From Actinokineospora xionganensis (GTDB lineage: Bacteria > Actinomycetota > Actinomycetes > Mycobacteriales > Pseudonocardiaceae): DNA of 64,000 bases. Position 1 is the stretch's first letter. Each line of letters opens with the position of its first letter. Shown here piece after piece: positions 23,212-32,157 of the stretch. The translations under genes and the position numbers were made by a program. The stretch covers positions 391,682-455,681 of the forward strand of contig NZ_JABVED010000002.1 of NCBI RefSeq assembly GCF_014323725.1, read 5' to 3'. A model generated the notes under the pieces. The model worked only from the letters and a program-made list of their open reading frames with translations. It had not been told where the DNA came from and did no database searches.

Positions 23212-26200
23212 ATGACGGAGCTGTTCGAGGGGTACCGCCCCGCTGACGTCGTGCGCCGGACCTCGGGTCTGGGCGCCATGACCGGGGTGCAGGCCCTCGG
23301 CAAGCTGCTGGTCGACCAGCACCGCGCCGACCAGGCCCGGGGCTGGAAGACCGCAGGGCTCGTGTCCGGCTACCGGGGGTCGCCGCTCGCCGGGCTCGAC
23401 CAGGTGCTCGACCGCAACGCCGACCTGCTCGCCGAGCACGACATCAAGTTCATCCCCGGCGTCAACGAGGAGCTGGGCGCGACCGTCGTCTACGGCTCCC
23501 AGCTCGCCCCGCAGCTGCCCGATCCGACCTTCGAGGGCGTCTTCGGCCTCTGGTACGGCAAGGCGCCCGGGGTGGACCGCTCCGTCGACGCGTTCAAGCA
23601 CGGCACCTGGATGGGCACCACCCCGCGCGGCGGTGTGCTCGTCGTCGCCGGTGACGACCCCGCCAGCAAGTCGTCGTCGCTGCCGTCCAACTCCACGATG
23701 GCGCTGGCCGAGTCGCTCATGCCGGTGCTGGCGCCGGTCGACGTCGCCGACGTGCTGCGACTGGGGCGCTTCGGCTTCGAGATGTCGCGGTTCAGCGGCG
23801 CGTGGACCGGGTTCACCGTGGTCACCAACATCGGCGACGCCTACGAGATCGTCGACCTTGGCGCGACGCCGGAGATCGTGGTCCCCGAGTTCGAGTGGGA
23901 CGGGCGGCCGTGGCGGCCCACCCACAAGCCCGGCGTCGGTATCCCCGAGGCGCTGGCGATGGAGCGCGAGGTGCTCGACGGCAGGCTCGCCGCCGCCGTC
24001 GCGTTCGGCGCGGCCAACGGCCTGGACCGCATCGAGGGCGCGGTGTCGGACGCGCGCATCGGCCTGGTCGCCTCCGGCCACAACTACGCCTCCCTGCGCG
24101 ACGCGCTGCAGCGCCTCGGCCTGACCGAGGACGCGCTTCGCGCACGCGGGATCCGGGTGCTGCGGCTCGGCATGGTCCACCCGCTCGACCGGGACCTGCT
24201 GTTCCGCTTCGCCGACGGCCTCGACGAGATGGTCGTCATCGAGGACAAGCGCCCGTTCATCGAGACGCTGATCAAGGAAGCGCTGTTCGACAAGGCCGTC
24301 CGGCCGCGCGTCTACGGGAAGCAGGGCCCCGAGGGGAAGACGCTCATCCCGGTCCACGGCGCGCTGGAGTCCGATCGAATTGTGGCCGCTCTGGGACGAT
24401 TTCTTGCCGACCGGGTCGGCCGCGAGCACGTCGACCTGCGGCACCCGGCGTTCAAGCCGCGGCTGCCCGCGCTGACGCTCACCCCGGTCAACCGCACGCC
24501 GTTCTTCTGTTCCGGCTGCCCCCACAACCGCTCCACCGAGACCCCGGACGGGTCGCTGGCGGGCGCGGGCATCGGCTGCCACGCGATGACCACGTTCATG
24601 GACCGCAGCGTCGGCTTCACGCAGATGGGCGGCGAGGGAGTCAGCTGGGTGGGCGCGGCGCCGTTCACCGGCACGACGCACCTGTTCCAGAACCTCGGCG
24701 ACGGCACGTTCTTCCACTCCGGCAGCCTCGCCGTGCGCCAGGCCGTCGCGGCGAACACCAACATCACCTTCAAGCTGCTCTACAACGCCGCGGTCGCGAT
24801 GACCGGCGGCCAGCACGCCGACGGGTCGGTCGACCCGGCCGCGGTGACCCGGATGCTGCACGCCGAAGGTGTCGTCAAGACCGTTGTGGTCTCCGACGAG
24901 CCGCGCAAGTACCCGCGCTCGACGAAGTGGGCGCCGGGCGTGAAGGTCCGCCACCGCGACGACCTGGACGAGGTCCAGCGCGAGCTGCGCGAGACCGAGG
25001 GCGTCACGGTGATCCTCTACGACCAGGAGTGCGCCGCGGAGAAGCGCCGCAAGCGCAAGCGCGGGCTGGCACCCGACCCGGCGAAGCGGGTAATGATCAA
25101 CGAGTCGGTGTGCGAGGGCTGCGGCGACTGCGGGCAGAAGTCCAACTGCCTGAGCGTCGAGCCGACCGACACCGAGTTCGGCCGCAAGACCCAGATCGAC
25201 CAGACGTCGTGCAACAAGGACTACTCCTGCCTGCTCGGCGACTGTCCGTCGTTCCTCACGGTCATCCCCGGCACCGGCAAGAAGCGGCTGGTCCGCGACG
25301 AACTGCCCGCCGACCTGCCCGAACCCGACTCACGGCCGACCTCGGCGAACCTCGTGATGGTCGGCATCGGCGGCACCGGCGTCGTCACGACCAACCAGGT
25401 GCTCGCCACCGCGGCCCTGATCAGCGGCCTCGACGCGCGGGCACTCGACCAGACCGGGCTGAGCCAGAAGGCCGGCGCGGTGGTCTCCCACCTGCGCATC
25501 ACCCCGGAGCCGACGTCGCTGCCCGGGCTCGTGCCCGCGGGCACCGCCACCGGCTACCTCGCCTTCGACGCGCTGGCCGCGACCACCGACGTCAACCTCT
25601 CGCGGTGCTCGGACCAGACCATCGCGGTCGTGTCCACCTCCGAGGTCCCGACCGGGCGGATGGTCGTCGACCCGGCGGCGTCCTACCCGGGGCGGGAGGA
25701 CCTGCTCGGCAAGATCTCCGGGCGGACCAAGTCGGTGCACGCCTTCGACGCTCTCGACCTGGCGGAACGGCTCTTCGGCAGCACGGCGGCGGCCAACTTC
25801 CTCGTCGTCGGCGCGGCCTATCAGGCCGGGCTGCTGCCGCTGACCGCGTCGGCCATCGAGCGGGCCGTCGAGCTCAACGGCGTCGGCGTGGCCACGACCA
25901 TCCAGGCGTTCCGCGCGGGCCGCAAGGTCGTGCAGGACCCGACCTGGATCAGCTCGGCGAAGCCCACCGCGGCCCCGGTGGAAGGCACCGAGCTGGAGCG
26001 CCTGCTGGCGATCCGGGTGCCGGAGCTGACCGCGTACCAGAACGCCGACTACGCCCGCCGCTACACCGACGTCGTGTCCACTGTGGAAGCGGCCGAGCGG
26101 GCGCTGGGCCTGCCTGGCACGCCACTGGCGGAGGCGGTCGCGCGGAACCTGTTCAAGCTCATGGCCTACAAGGACGAGTACGAGGTGGCCCGGCTGCACC

Positions 26201-26634
26201 TCGACCCGGAGCTGCGGGCGTCGGTCGAGGAGAAGTTCGGCGCGGGCGCCACGATCGGCTACCAGCTGCACCCGCCGATGCTGCGGGCCATGGGGATGAA
26301 GCGGAAGCTCACGCTCAAGCGGACGGCCGGTCCGGCGTTCAAGGTGCTGCGCGCGCTTCGCGGACTTCGCGGCACCGCTTTCGACCCGTTCGGCTACGCC
26401 CACCTGCGCAAGGTGGAACGTGCGTTGATCAGCGAATACATCGCGGTGATCGAGCGGATCTCGGCTGAAATGACCACCGAGAGCCACGCTGTGGCCTGCG
26501 AATTGGCGGCGCTGCCGGATTCGGTGCGCGGCTACGAGGAGATCAAGGTGGCTTCCATCAATCGTTACCGAGAGCGGAGTCAGGGTCTACTGGATCGATT
26601 CGACCAGGCGAATCGCCCTCTGGAAAGGGTCTAG
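23212..26634 (+). CDS. Fused indolepyruvate:ferredoxin oxidoreductase
   Basis: A 1140-residue single-chain enzyme of the 2-oxoacid:ferredoxin oxidoreductase superfamily that oxidatively decarboxylates indolepyruvate and other aryl pyruvates to acyl-CoA. The N-terminal pyrimidine-binding domain (about 1-400) contains YRGSPLAGLDQ; the TPP domain (about 420-600) contains FFCSGCPHNRST and GGEGVSWVGAAPFTG. A ferredoxin-like Cys cluster CEGCGDCGQKSNC lies near residue 632 with further CNKDYSC. A gamma domain (about 700-880) has GIGGTGVVTTNQ, and a C-terminal DUF6537-like region follows. ATG 23212 is preferred; GTG 23200 is an alternative. The divergent Lrp regulator indicates control by aromatic catabolism. 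Confidence 0.93.
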   Translation: MTELFEGYRPADVVRRTSGLGAMTGVQALGKLLVDQHRADQARGWKTAGLVSGYRGSPLAGLDQVLDRNADLLAEHDIKFIPGVNEELGATVVYGSQLAPQLPDPTFEGVFGLWYGKAPGVDRSVDAFKHGTWMGTTPRGGVLVVAGDDPASKSSSLPSNSTMALAESLMPVLAPVDVADVLRLGRFGFEMSRFSGAWTGFTVVTNIGDAYEIVDLGATPEIVVPEFEWDGRPWRPTHKPGVGIPEALAMEREVLDGRLAAAVAFGAANGLDRIEGAVSDARIGLVASGHNYASLRDALQRLGLTEDALRARGIRVLRLGMVHPLDRDLLFRFADGLDEMVVIEDKRPFIETLIKEALFDKAVRPRVYGKQGPEGKTLIPVHGALESDRIVAALGRFLADRVGREHVDLRHPAFKPRLPALTLTPVNRTPFFCSGCPHNRSTETPDGSLAGAGIGCHAMTTFMDRSVGFTQMGGEGVSWVGAAPFTGTTHLFQNLGDGTFFHSGSLAVRQAVAANTNITFKLLYNAAVAMTGGQHADGSVDPAAVTRMLHAEGVVKTVVVSDEPRKYPRSTKWAPGVKVRHRDDLDEVQRELRETEGVTVILYDQECAAEKRRKRKRGLAPDPAKRVMINESVCEGCGDCGQKSNCLSVEPTDTEFGRKTQIDQTSCNKDYSCLLGDCPSFLTVIPGTGKKRLVRDELPADLPEPDSRPTSANLVMVGIGGTGVVTTNQVLATAALISGLDARALDQTGLSQKAGAVVSHLRITPEPTSLPGLVPAGTATGYLAFDALAATTDVNLSRCSDQTIAVVSTSEVPTGRMVVDPAASYPGREDLLGKISGRTKSVHAFDALDLAERLFGSTAAANFLVVGAAYQAGLLPLTASAIERAVELNGVGVATTIQAFRAGRKVVQDPTWISSAKPTAAPVEGTELERLLAIRVPELTAYQNADYARRYTDVVSTVEAAERALGLPGTPLAEAVARNLFKLMAYKDEYEVARLHLDPELRASVEEKFGAGATIGYQLHPPMLRAMGMKRKLTLKRTAGPAFKVLRALRGLRGTAFDPFGYAHLRKVERALISEYIAVIERISAEMTTESHAVACELAALPDSVRGYEEIKVASINRYRERSQGLLDRFDQANRPLERV

Positions 26635-26770
26635 ACCCTCCCTCAACTGGCAACTGTGAACGGTTTCGGAGCGTCATAACTCGACCTAAGTTCCCTCTCG
26701 AATGGTGAAGGCAATGTTCACCCGAAGGTGCATGCCGTCACCGGTTGCGCATTCACGAGAGGACCTCTTG

Positions 26771-28144
26771 ATGAAGAAGCGGTACACCGCCGCGCTCGCC
26801 ACCCTGGGCCTGGCTTTCGCCGGGTTCGCGGTTCCGACGCTGGCAGGAACGGCACAGGCTGGTCAGGACGAGGCGATCGAGGCTGGCTACGACCAGTTCA
26901 TCGTCACCTTCGCCGACTCGGCGAAGTCCCGTGGCCTCGCCCACAAGGGTGTCACCCAGGTGCGCGAGCTCGAGTCGGGCAGCGTCGTCGTCAAGCCGTC
27001 CCGTGGCCTCGGCCGCAACGGCACGGCCGCGCTGATCAACGACCTACGCAAGCAGGCCGGTGTCGTGAGCGTCGAGCCCGACCTGATCATGACCGCCACC
27101 GCTGTCCCCACCGACACTCGCTACAGCGAGCAGTGGGACCTCTTCGAGCCGACCGCCGGCATGAACGCCCCCGGCGCGTGGACCACGGCTGACGGCGCGG
27201 GCGTGACCGTCGCGGTCATCGACACCGGCATCGTGAAGCACTCCGACCTCGACGGGAACGTGCTGCCCGGCTACGACTTCATCAGCGACGCCACCAGCGC
27301 CCGCGACGGCAACGGCCGCGACGCGAACCCGAACGACGAGGGTGACTGGTACGCGGCGGGCGAGTGCGGCGGCGCGGCCAACCCGAGCAACTCGAGCTGG
27401 CACGGCAGCCACGTCGCGGGCACCATCGCGGCGGTCAGCGACAACGCCAACGGCATCACCGGCATCGCGGCGAAAGCCAAGATCGTCCCCGTCCGCGTCC
27501 TGGGCAAGTGTGGTGGCCGCACCTCCGACATCGCCGACGCCATCACCTGGGCGTCGGGCGGCAGGGTCCGCGGCGTGCCCGCGAACGCCAACCCGGCCAA
27601 GGTCCTGAACCTCAGCCTCGGCGGCAGTGGCAGCTGCGCCCGCGCCTACCAGCGCGCCATCGACGGCGCCGTCTCCCGCGGCACCACCGTCGTCATCGCG
27701 GCGGGCAACTCGAACTCCAACGTCTCGGGCTTCACCCCGGCCAACTGCAACAACGTGGTCTCGGTGGCCGCCAGCGACCGCGAGGGCAACCGCGCGTGGT
27801 ACTCGAACTACGGCAGCCTGATCGACGTCGCCGCCCCCGGTGGCGAGGTTCGCAACGAGACCGACCCGTCCGGCAGCCGCACCAAGCCGCAGGACGGCAT
27901 CCTCTCGACGATCAACGCGGGCGCGACCGTGCAGACGACCGAGGACTACAAGACGTTCATGGGCACCAGCATGGCCGCTCCGCACGTCGCGGGCCTGGTC
28001 GCCCTGATGCTCGGCGAGAAGCCGCTGACCCCGGCCCAGGTCGAGGCAGCGCTGAAGGCCAACGTCCGCCCCCTCCCCGGCGTCTGCGCCGAAGGCTGCG
28101 GCGCGGGCCTGATCGACGCGACGAAGACCATCGCGAACATCTGA
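26771..28144 (+). CDS. Secreted subtilisin-like serine protease (S8)
   Basis: A 457-residue preproprotease. The signal peptide ends GTAQAG (about residue 34). An I9-type propeptide covers about 42-115 (QFIVTFADSAKS to VVSVEPDLIM). The catalytic triad is intact: Asp in VAVIDTGI near 148, His in SSWHGSHVAGT near 211 and Ser in MGTSMAAPHVAGL near 399. The domain fills the rest of the chain with no C-terminal module. Extra Cys pairs suggest disulfides. ATG 26771 follows GAGAGGA. It is monocistronic with a strong terminator downstream. The likely role is extracellular protein degradation. Confidence 0.95.
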   Translation: MKKRYTAALATLGLAFAGFAVPTLAGTAQAGQDEAIEAGYDQFIVTFADSAKSRGLAHKGVTQVRELESGSVVVKPSRGLGRNGTAALINDLRKQAGVVSVEPDLIMTATAVPTDTRYSEQWDLFEPTAGMNAPGAWTTADGAGVTVAVIDTGIVKHSDLDGNVLPGYDFISDATSARDGNGRDANPNDEGDWYAAGECGGAANPSNSSWHGSHVAGTIAAVSDNANGITGIAAKAKIVPVRVLGKCGGRTSDIADAITWASGGRVRGVPANANPAKVLNLSLGGSGSCARAYQRAIDGAVSRGTTVVIAAGNSNSNVSGFTPANCNNVVSVAASDREGNRAWYSNYGSLIDVAAPGGEVRNETDPSGSRTKPQDGILSTINAGATVQTTEDYKTFMGTSMAAPHVAGLVALMLGEKPLTPAQVEAALKANVRPLPGVCAEGCGAGLIDATKTIANI

Positions 28145-28162
28145 CACACCTGAGATAGCCCC

Positions 28163-28205
28163 GAAAGGGCGGCTGCCACCACCCCCCTGTGGCAGCCGCC
28201 CTTTC
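28163..28205 (+). terminator. Strong hairpin terminator of the subtilase gene
   Basis: A perfect 17-bp stem, GAAAGGGCGGCTGCCAC (28163-28179) and its complement (28189-28205), with a 9-nt loop, 19 nt after the stop codon. The 3' arm ends CTTTC and is followed by TTG. Confidence 0.85.
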
Positions 28206-28355
28206 TTGTCCCCCCAGTCCTCCGCACCCCGCGCACTTCGCCGACCGGTCCCAAACCGTTCCGGACCCGCGAAGTACGGGACTTTGGTGGCGAGGACGAG
28301 TACAAGGCACCGGCTTAACCCCCGGGAGCCACCGGAAACGCGGTGCCACGAAGAG

Positions 28356-28802
28356 TCAGCGAGACAACTCCATCACCCAGTTGATCTCCCAGCTCTCCCC
28401 GTCGTCCACCGAGAATCCCTGCCGCCAGGTAGCCGAGTCGGGCGAGTTCACGGTCCACAGGTAGCTGACCTTCACCCGCCGCCCCTCGAACTCGTCCCAG
28501 CCGTAGAACTTTCCCTCGCCGTCCGAGCCGAAGTTCCCGAACACCGGCGCCTGCAACACCCCCGTCCGGCTGCTGATCCAGTAGATCGCCCACTGTTCCG
28601 CCGCAACGTCCCAAGTCCGCAGTGTCATCCCAGCGGACCCCTTGGTGGGAAACGAAACCTCATCGACGTTGCCGCCGAAGAACGGTCGGCACGTCGACAC
28701 CGCGGGGAACTCGTCCCACTCGTCGCTGCCGGTCAGCGGTGCGAGCAGCCTGCGGTTGAGCACGTTCCAGCTGCCATGAAGAAAGTCGAACCCCTTGGTC
28801 AT
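28356..28802 (-). CDS. Small beta-rich protein, possibly lipocalin-like (DUF1579-type)
   Basis: A 148-residue soluble protein starting MTKGFDFLHGSWNVLNRRLL. Alternating strand-like segments rich in Trp (ten) and Phe follow, such as TLRTWDVAAEQWAIYWISSR and YGWDEFEGRRVKVSYLW, and it ends SWEINWVMEL. The FLHGSWNV opening and the strand pattern resemble calycin/DUF1579 barrels that bind small ligands, but this is not certain. It has no signal peptide. It is divergent from a WYL-type regulator across a perfect 31-bp operator, so it is likely the target gene of that regulator. Confidence 0.75.
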   Translation of the reverse strand: MTKGFDFLHGSWNVLNRRLLAPLTGSDEWDEFPAVSTCRPFFGGNVDEVSFPTKGSAGMTLRTWDVAAEQWAIYWISSRTGVLQAPVFGNFGSDGEGKFYGWDEFEGRRVKVSYLWTVNSPDSATWRQGFSVDDGESWEINWVMELSR

Positions 28803-28819
28803 GACCGCGACGCTAGCGG

Positions 28820-28850
28820 GGTATCACTGACATCTTCTGTCAGTGATACC
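28820..28850. promoter_or_regulatory. Operator palindrome between WYL regulator and its likely target
   Basis: GGTATCACTGAC (28820-28831), 7 bp, then the exact complement (28839-28850). Twelve-bp perfect arms are unusually long. It lies between the two divergent start codons (28802 and 28866) and is well placed to control both. Confidence 0.82.
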
Positions 28851-28865
28851 TGCGAGAATTCCGCC

Positions 28866-29825
28866 ATGCGCGCGAGCAGACTGGTCTCCCTTCTCCTGCT
28901 CCTGCAGACCCGCGGCAGGATGACCGCCCAGGAACTCGCCACCGAGCTCGAAGTGTCGATCCGCACCGTCTACCGCGACGTCGACGCCCTCCACGCCGCG
29001 GGCATCCCCCTGTACGGCAACGCGGGCCCCGCGGGCGGATACCAACTGCTCGGCGGCTACCGCTCCAAGCTCACGGGACTCACCAGCGACGAAGCCGAGT
29101 CCCTGTTCCTGATGCCCGGACCCGCCGCCGAACTGGGTCTCGGCTCGGTGGTCGCCGCAGCACAGCTCAAGATGGTCGCGGCCCTGCCCGAAGAGCTGCG
29201 CGACCGGGCGGGCCGCATCACCTCTCGGTTCCATTTGGACACCCCGGGCTGGTACCAGGCCGACGAGACGCCGCACCTCGCCGCCGTCGCGGGCGCGGTG
29301 TGGAACCAGCGGGTGATCGACGTGCGCTACCGCCGCTGGAAAGCGCCCCGTGAGGTGACCCGCACGTTGCGGCCCTACGGCGTCGTACTGAAAGCGGGCC
29401 GCTGGTACCTGGTGGCGCAGGGCTCGACCACGGTGTCGACGTACCGGGTCTCCGCGATCCTGGACCTCGAGGTGTCCACGGAAACGTTCGAGCGCCCCGA
29501 TTTCGATCTCGTCGCCTACTGGAAGTCCTACGTGGAAGAGTTCCTGTCCTGGCGCATGCGCGGAACGGCGACCGTCGAGCTGTCCCCGCGCGGAGTGGAG
29601 CGGCTGCCGGACATCCTGTCCGCCGAGACCGTGCGGGCGGTCGCGGACACCGGCGAGCCCGGCACGCGTCCACAATGGACTCGCGCGGTGATCCCCGTCG
29701 AATCCCCCGACCACACCGTCAGCGACTTGCTGCGGCTGGGCGCGGACATCGAGATCATCGAACCGCCGGAACTCCGACAACTGTTCGCGAAGACGGTCAC
29801 GGAATTGGCGGGCCTCTACACCTGA
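28866..29825 (+). CDS. YafY-type HTH and WYL-domain transcriptional regulator
   Basis: A 319-residue regulator. The N-terminal HTH_11 domain (about 1-60) includes LLLLQTRGRMTAQELATELE and VSIRTVYRDVDALHAAG. The WYL domain (about 140-230) reads WNQRVIDVRYRRWKAPRE and LKAGRWYLVAQG, followed by a WCX C-terminal domain to 319. WYL proteins sense nucleic-acid or small-molecule ligands. ATG 28866 has GAGAAT ending 6 nt upstream, so the mRNA may be leaderless. The perfect palindrome upstream overlaps the promoter area and suggests autoregulation together with the divergent beta-rich protein. Confidence 0.92.
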   Translation: MRASRLVSLLLLLQTRGRMTAQELATELEVSIRTVYRDVDALHAAGIPLYGNAGPAGGYQLLGGYRSKLTGLTSDEAESLFLMPGPAAELGLGSVVAAAQLKMVAALPEELRDRAGRITSRFHLDTPGWYQADETPHLAAVAGAVWNQRVIDVRYRRWKAPREVTRTLRPYGVVLKAGRWYLVAQGSTTVSTYRVSAILDLEVSTETFERPDFDLVAYWKSYVEEFLSWRMRGTATVELSPRGVERLPDILSAETVRAVADTGEPGTRPQWTRAVIPVESPDHTVSDLLRLGADIEIIEPPELRQLFAKTVTELAGLYT

Positions 29826-29845
29826 CCACCGCATATGCTTCCGCG

Positions 29846-30469
29846 GTGCGCAGAACGATTGTCCTGGCGGCGTTGCTGGCCGCGGGCTGTGGGACCACCG
29901 GCCCCGCCGAACCTCCTCCCCCTTCGCCGACCGGCGAGCGCGGTTCCGCACTGGACGAGGCCGCCATCCAGACCGCGTGGTGGACTTGGGCGGCAGGCTC
30001 CCCGCCCGCGACCAACCCGGTCATGGACCTGACGGGCGAGGACTGCGCGGTCGACCAGCCCGCCACGGGTCCTTGGTTCCTCGCGGGCACATTCGGCGAG
30101 ACGGCGACGCGCAGGTGCGCGGCTCCGGCGGGACGGATGCTGGTCGCACCAGTGGTGAACCGGGTCGCGCGCGACGCCACGGGCTGCCGGGTATTCCTCA
30201 GTGGCGCGTCGGGCGCGGTGGCGGTCGACGGCGAGACACAGACTCTCCTGCGGTGGAGCGGTTCCGACATCACGGTTCGGGGCGTCGCGGACAACCCGGT
30301 GAGCGACAAGGCGGGTAGGTTCAGCGGCCGAGCGTGCGGGCTGTGGGTCGCCATCGCACCGCTGCCGCCAGGCGACCACACGATCACCATCCGCGGCGAC
30401 GCCGGGACTCTCTCCGTGTCGGTGGACTATCACCTCACGGTGTCGCCCGCGGACCCGAGCGCCGCCTGA
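29846..30469 (+). CDS. Putative lipoprotein of unknown function
   Basis: A 207-residue exported protein. The signal peptide VRRTIVLAALLAAGC ends in the lipobox LAAGC (Cys 15), followed by a Pro-rich linker. The mature domain (about 35-200) is beta-rich with four Cys spaced as two likely disulfides (EDCAVDQ, TRRCAAP, TGCRVFL, RACGLWV) and ends in a strand pair PPGDHTITIRGDAGTLSVSV. Start GTG 29846 lies 6 nt behind TATGCT, giving a leaderless mRNA. It is 20 nt after the WYL regulator gene but with its own promoter. The family is not recognised. Confidence 0.75.
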   Translation: MRRTIVLAALLAAGCGTTGPAEPPPPSPTGERGSALDEAAIQTAWWTWAAGSPPATNPVMDLTGEDCAVDQPATGPWFLAGTFGETATRRCAAPAGRMLVAPVVNRVARDATGCRVFLSGASGAVAVDGETQTLLRWSGSDITVRGVADNPVSDKAGRFSGRACGLWVAIAPLPPGDHTITIRGDAGTLSVSVDYHLTVSPADPSAA

Positions 30470-30800
30470 GAGTCGCGGTCAGCCGACCGTCGCGCGCCGC
30501 GGTTGTAGTAGAAGGCGGTGATGCCCATGAGAACGCCCCACACGACGAACCACGGGCCCCACAGGTAGAGGTGGCCATAGAAGCCAGAACTCCACCTGCG
30601 ACCTTGACGACTCCCGCGAACCACACCGCGAGATGGATGCCCGGATCACCCGCCTCGATCAGCCGCACCGCCTCGCGGCCGACCGTGTCGAGGGCGAAGG
30701 TGCCGCCGGAACCCCAGTAGAAGCTGGTCAGTGCGTACAGGAAGGCGCACCCCGCGGTCGCATATCCCGCCCACCGACCGGACTGAGTTGTGCTGACCAT
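30430..30800 (-). pseudogene. Decayed DUF3995 membrane protein gene
   Basis: From ATG 30800 (SD-like GGGGGGAA upstream) a frame encodes the typical DUF3995 N-terminal half: TSFYWGSGGTFALDTVG and LAVWFAGVVKVAGGVLA. The end of the same family, FYGHLYLWGPWFVVWGVLMG, lies directly downstream but in another reading frame. The usual middle part of about 50 residues is missing. An out-of-frame internal deletion explains this. The 3' end overlaps the end of the convergent lipoprotein gene by about 40 bp. Confidence 0.75.
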
Positions 30801-30882
30801 CGTTCCCCCCGGAAGTCGAAGCCACGGTAGTAAATTCAACGCGTGGCGAAACCGGATCGACCAGGGCCGACGGGGGAGGTTG

Positions 30883-30955
30883 TGGGGCGCCCGGGGCTCG
30901 AACCCGGAACCTACTGATTAAAAGTCAGCAGCTCTACCGATTGAGCTAACGCCCC
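30883..30955 (-). tRNA. tRNA-Lys (anticodon TTT)
   Basis: A 73-nt cloverleaf on the minus strand. The acceptor GGGGCGT pairs with GCGCCCC, with discriminator A. D-stem GCTC/GAGC, anticodon stem GCTGA/TCAGT with loop CTTTTAA, and T-arm CCGGG-TTCGAGC-CCCGG all pair. CCA is not encoded. TTT is the anticodon, so it reads AAA/AAG. Confidence 0.96.
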
Positions 30956-31047
30956 CTCCGCTGCGCGAGTGTACCGGGTGCCGCACGCTGGGGAGGGGTG
31001 ACTGGGTGATCAGCGGGCGCATCCCGGGGGGACAGGGTGTCCCGCGC

Positions 31048-32133
31048 CTATCCCATTCGGGCATCAAAAACGCTGATGGCCGCAAACTGGCAATGGCGTT
31101 GATGGCGGATAGCAGACATTTCGTGAATCCGCCTACTGCGGTCGACTGGGCCTCGGGAGAAGCCGTGCGGCGTCGAGTTCGGCGTGGTGTTCCGGATGAC
31201 TGGTCCACCACTTCGCGTAATAGGGATTGCGCGCGACAATGGTGAGTAGGCGTGTGCGACGCAGGCGGTGATCTCATGTCTGCGGTCGGCCCACAGACCG
31301 TCCGAGCGCATGGCCAACAGCACCGGGGTGATCAGCGGCGTGCCGCGCAGCGGGCGCACGACGATCCCGTGGCCGTCGATCGAGGCGGGTTGGAGCAGAC
31401 AGACCGCGCCGCCCGCGGTGAGTGTCATGGCGGTCCGCGCGTCGCTGACCTGGTGGGTGAGGCGGGGCAGGAAACCGGCCGCGTCGCACGCGTGGCGGAG
31501 CTGGATGCGCAGGCCGTCCACGTCCGGCGGCGGCACCACCCAGTCTCGGCGAGCCAGGTCGGCGAGGTCGATTTCGTCGGCTCCGGAGAGCGGGTCGTTC
31601 TCGCTCAGGCCGACGAACTGCGGCTCACCGACCAGGGAACGAACCTCGACACCGGCAAGTTTTCGCTGCTCAAGACCCTCGGACCACTCGAACACAGCGA
31701 GGTCCGCGCGACCTGACGCGACCAGGTCCAGGACGCACGACCCGGCCGTGTAGGTCTGCACCCGCACCTTCGCGCAGCGGATCCACGCGGCCAGTTCGGA
31801 GACCACCGTCCCGGTGAACAGCATCGGTATCGAGGCGAAAACCAGCGACGTGTCCGCCGCCGAGCGGGTCTTCGGGTCGCCCATGTTCAGCAGCGTCTTG
31901 ACGTCGTCGAGCACCACCCGGGCCGAGCGGATGAGGCTGCGGCCCAACTCGGTCGGCACGCTGCCCGACGGGGACCGCTCGAACAGGTCGCCGCCGATCA
32001 GCCGCTCGATGGAGCGCAGCTGAGTGGTCAACGCGGGCTGCGACACACCGATTCTCGCCGCCGCCTTCGACACGCTTCCTTCCTCGGCGATCGCGCAGAT
32101 CGTCCGCAGGTGTCTTAGTTCCAAGTTCGCCAT
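31048..32133 (-). CDS. LysR-family transcriptional regulator
   Basis: A 361-residue regulator. The winged HTH (residues 3-62) reads LRHLRTICAIAEEGSVSKAA and ARIGVSQPALTTQLRSIERLI. The effector domain (about 92-295) includes VFASIPMLFTGTVVSEL and DWVVPPPDVDGLRIQL. The C-terminal tail of about 55 residues past HAYSPLSRAIP is Arg/Pro-rich and unlike the family; it may be read-through past a lost stop. It is divergent from the trypsin-like protease gene 24 bp away, so it probably activates that gene and represses itself through the shared promoter. Confidence 0.92.
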   Translation of the reverse strand: MANLELRHLRTICAIAEEGSVSKAAARIGVSQPALTTQLRSIERLIGGDLFERSPSGSVPTELGRSLIRSARVVLDDVKTLLNMGDPKTRSAADTSLVFASIPMLFTGTVVSELAAWIRCAKVRVQTYTAGSCVLDLVASGRADLAVFEWSEGLEQRKLAGVEVRSLVGEPQFVGLSENDPLSGADEIDLADLARRDWVVPPPDVDGLRIQLRHACDAAGFLPRLTHQVSDARTAMTLTAGGAVCLLQPASIDGHGIVVRPLRGTPLITPVLLAMRSDGLWADRRHEITACVAHAYSPLSRAIPITRSGGPVIRNTTPNSTPHGFSRGPVDRSRRIHEMSAIRHQRHCQFAAISVFDARMG

Positions 32134-32157
32134 AACCGCAATTAATACCTCGTTTAG

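Noticed and set aside
30883-30955. tRNA-Lys as integration site of a mobile element
   Set aside because: No integrase, no duplicated tRNA 3' end and no phage or plasmid gene is seen nearby. A broken gene next door alone is not evidence.
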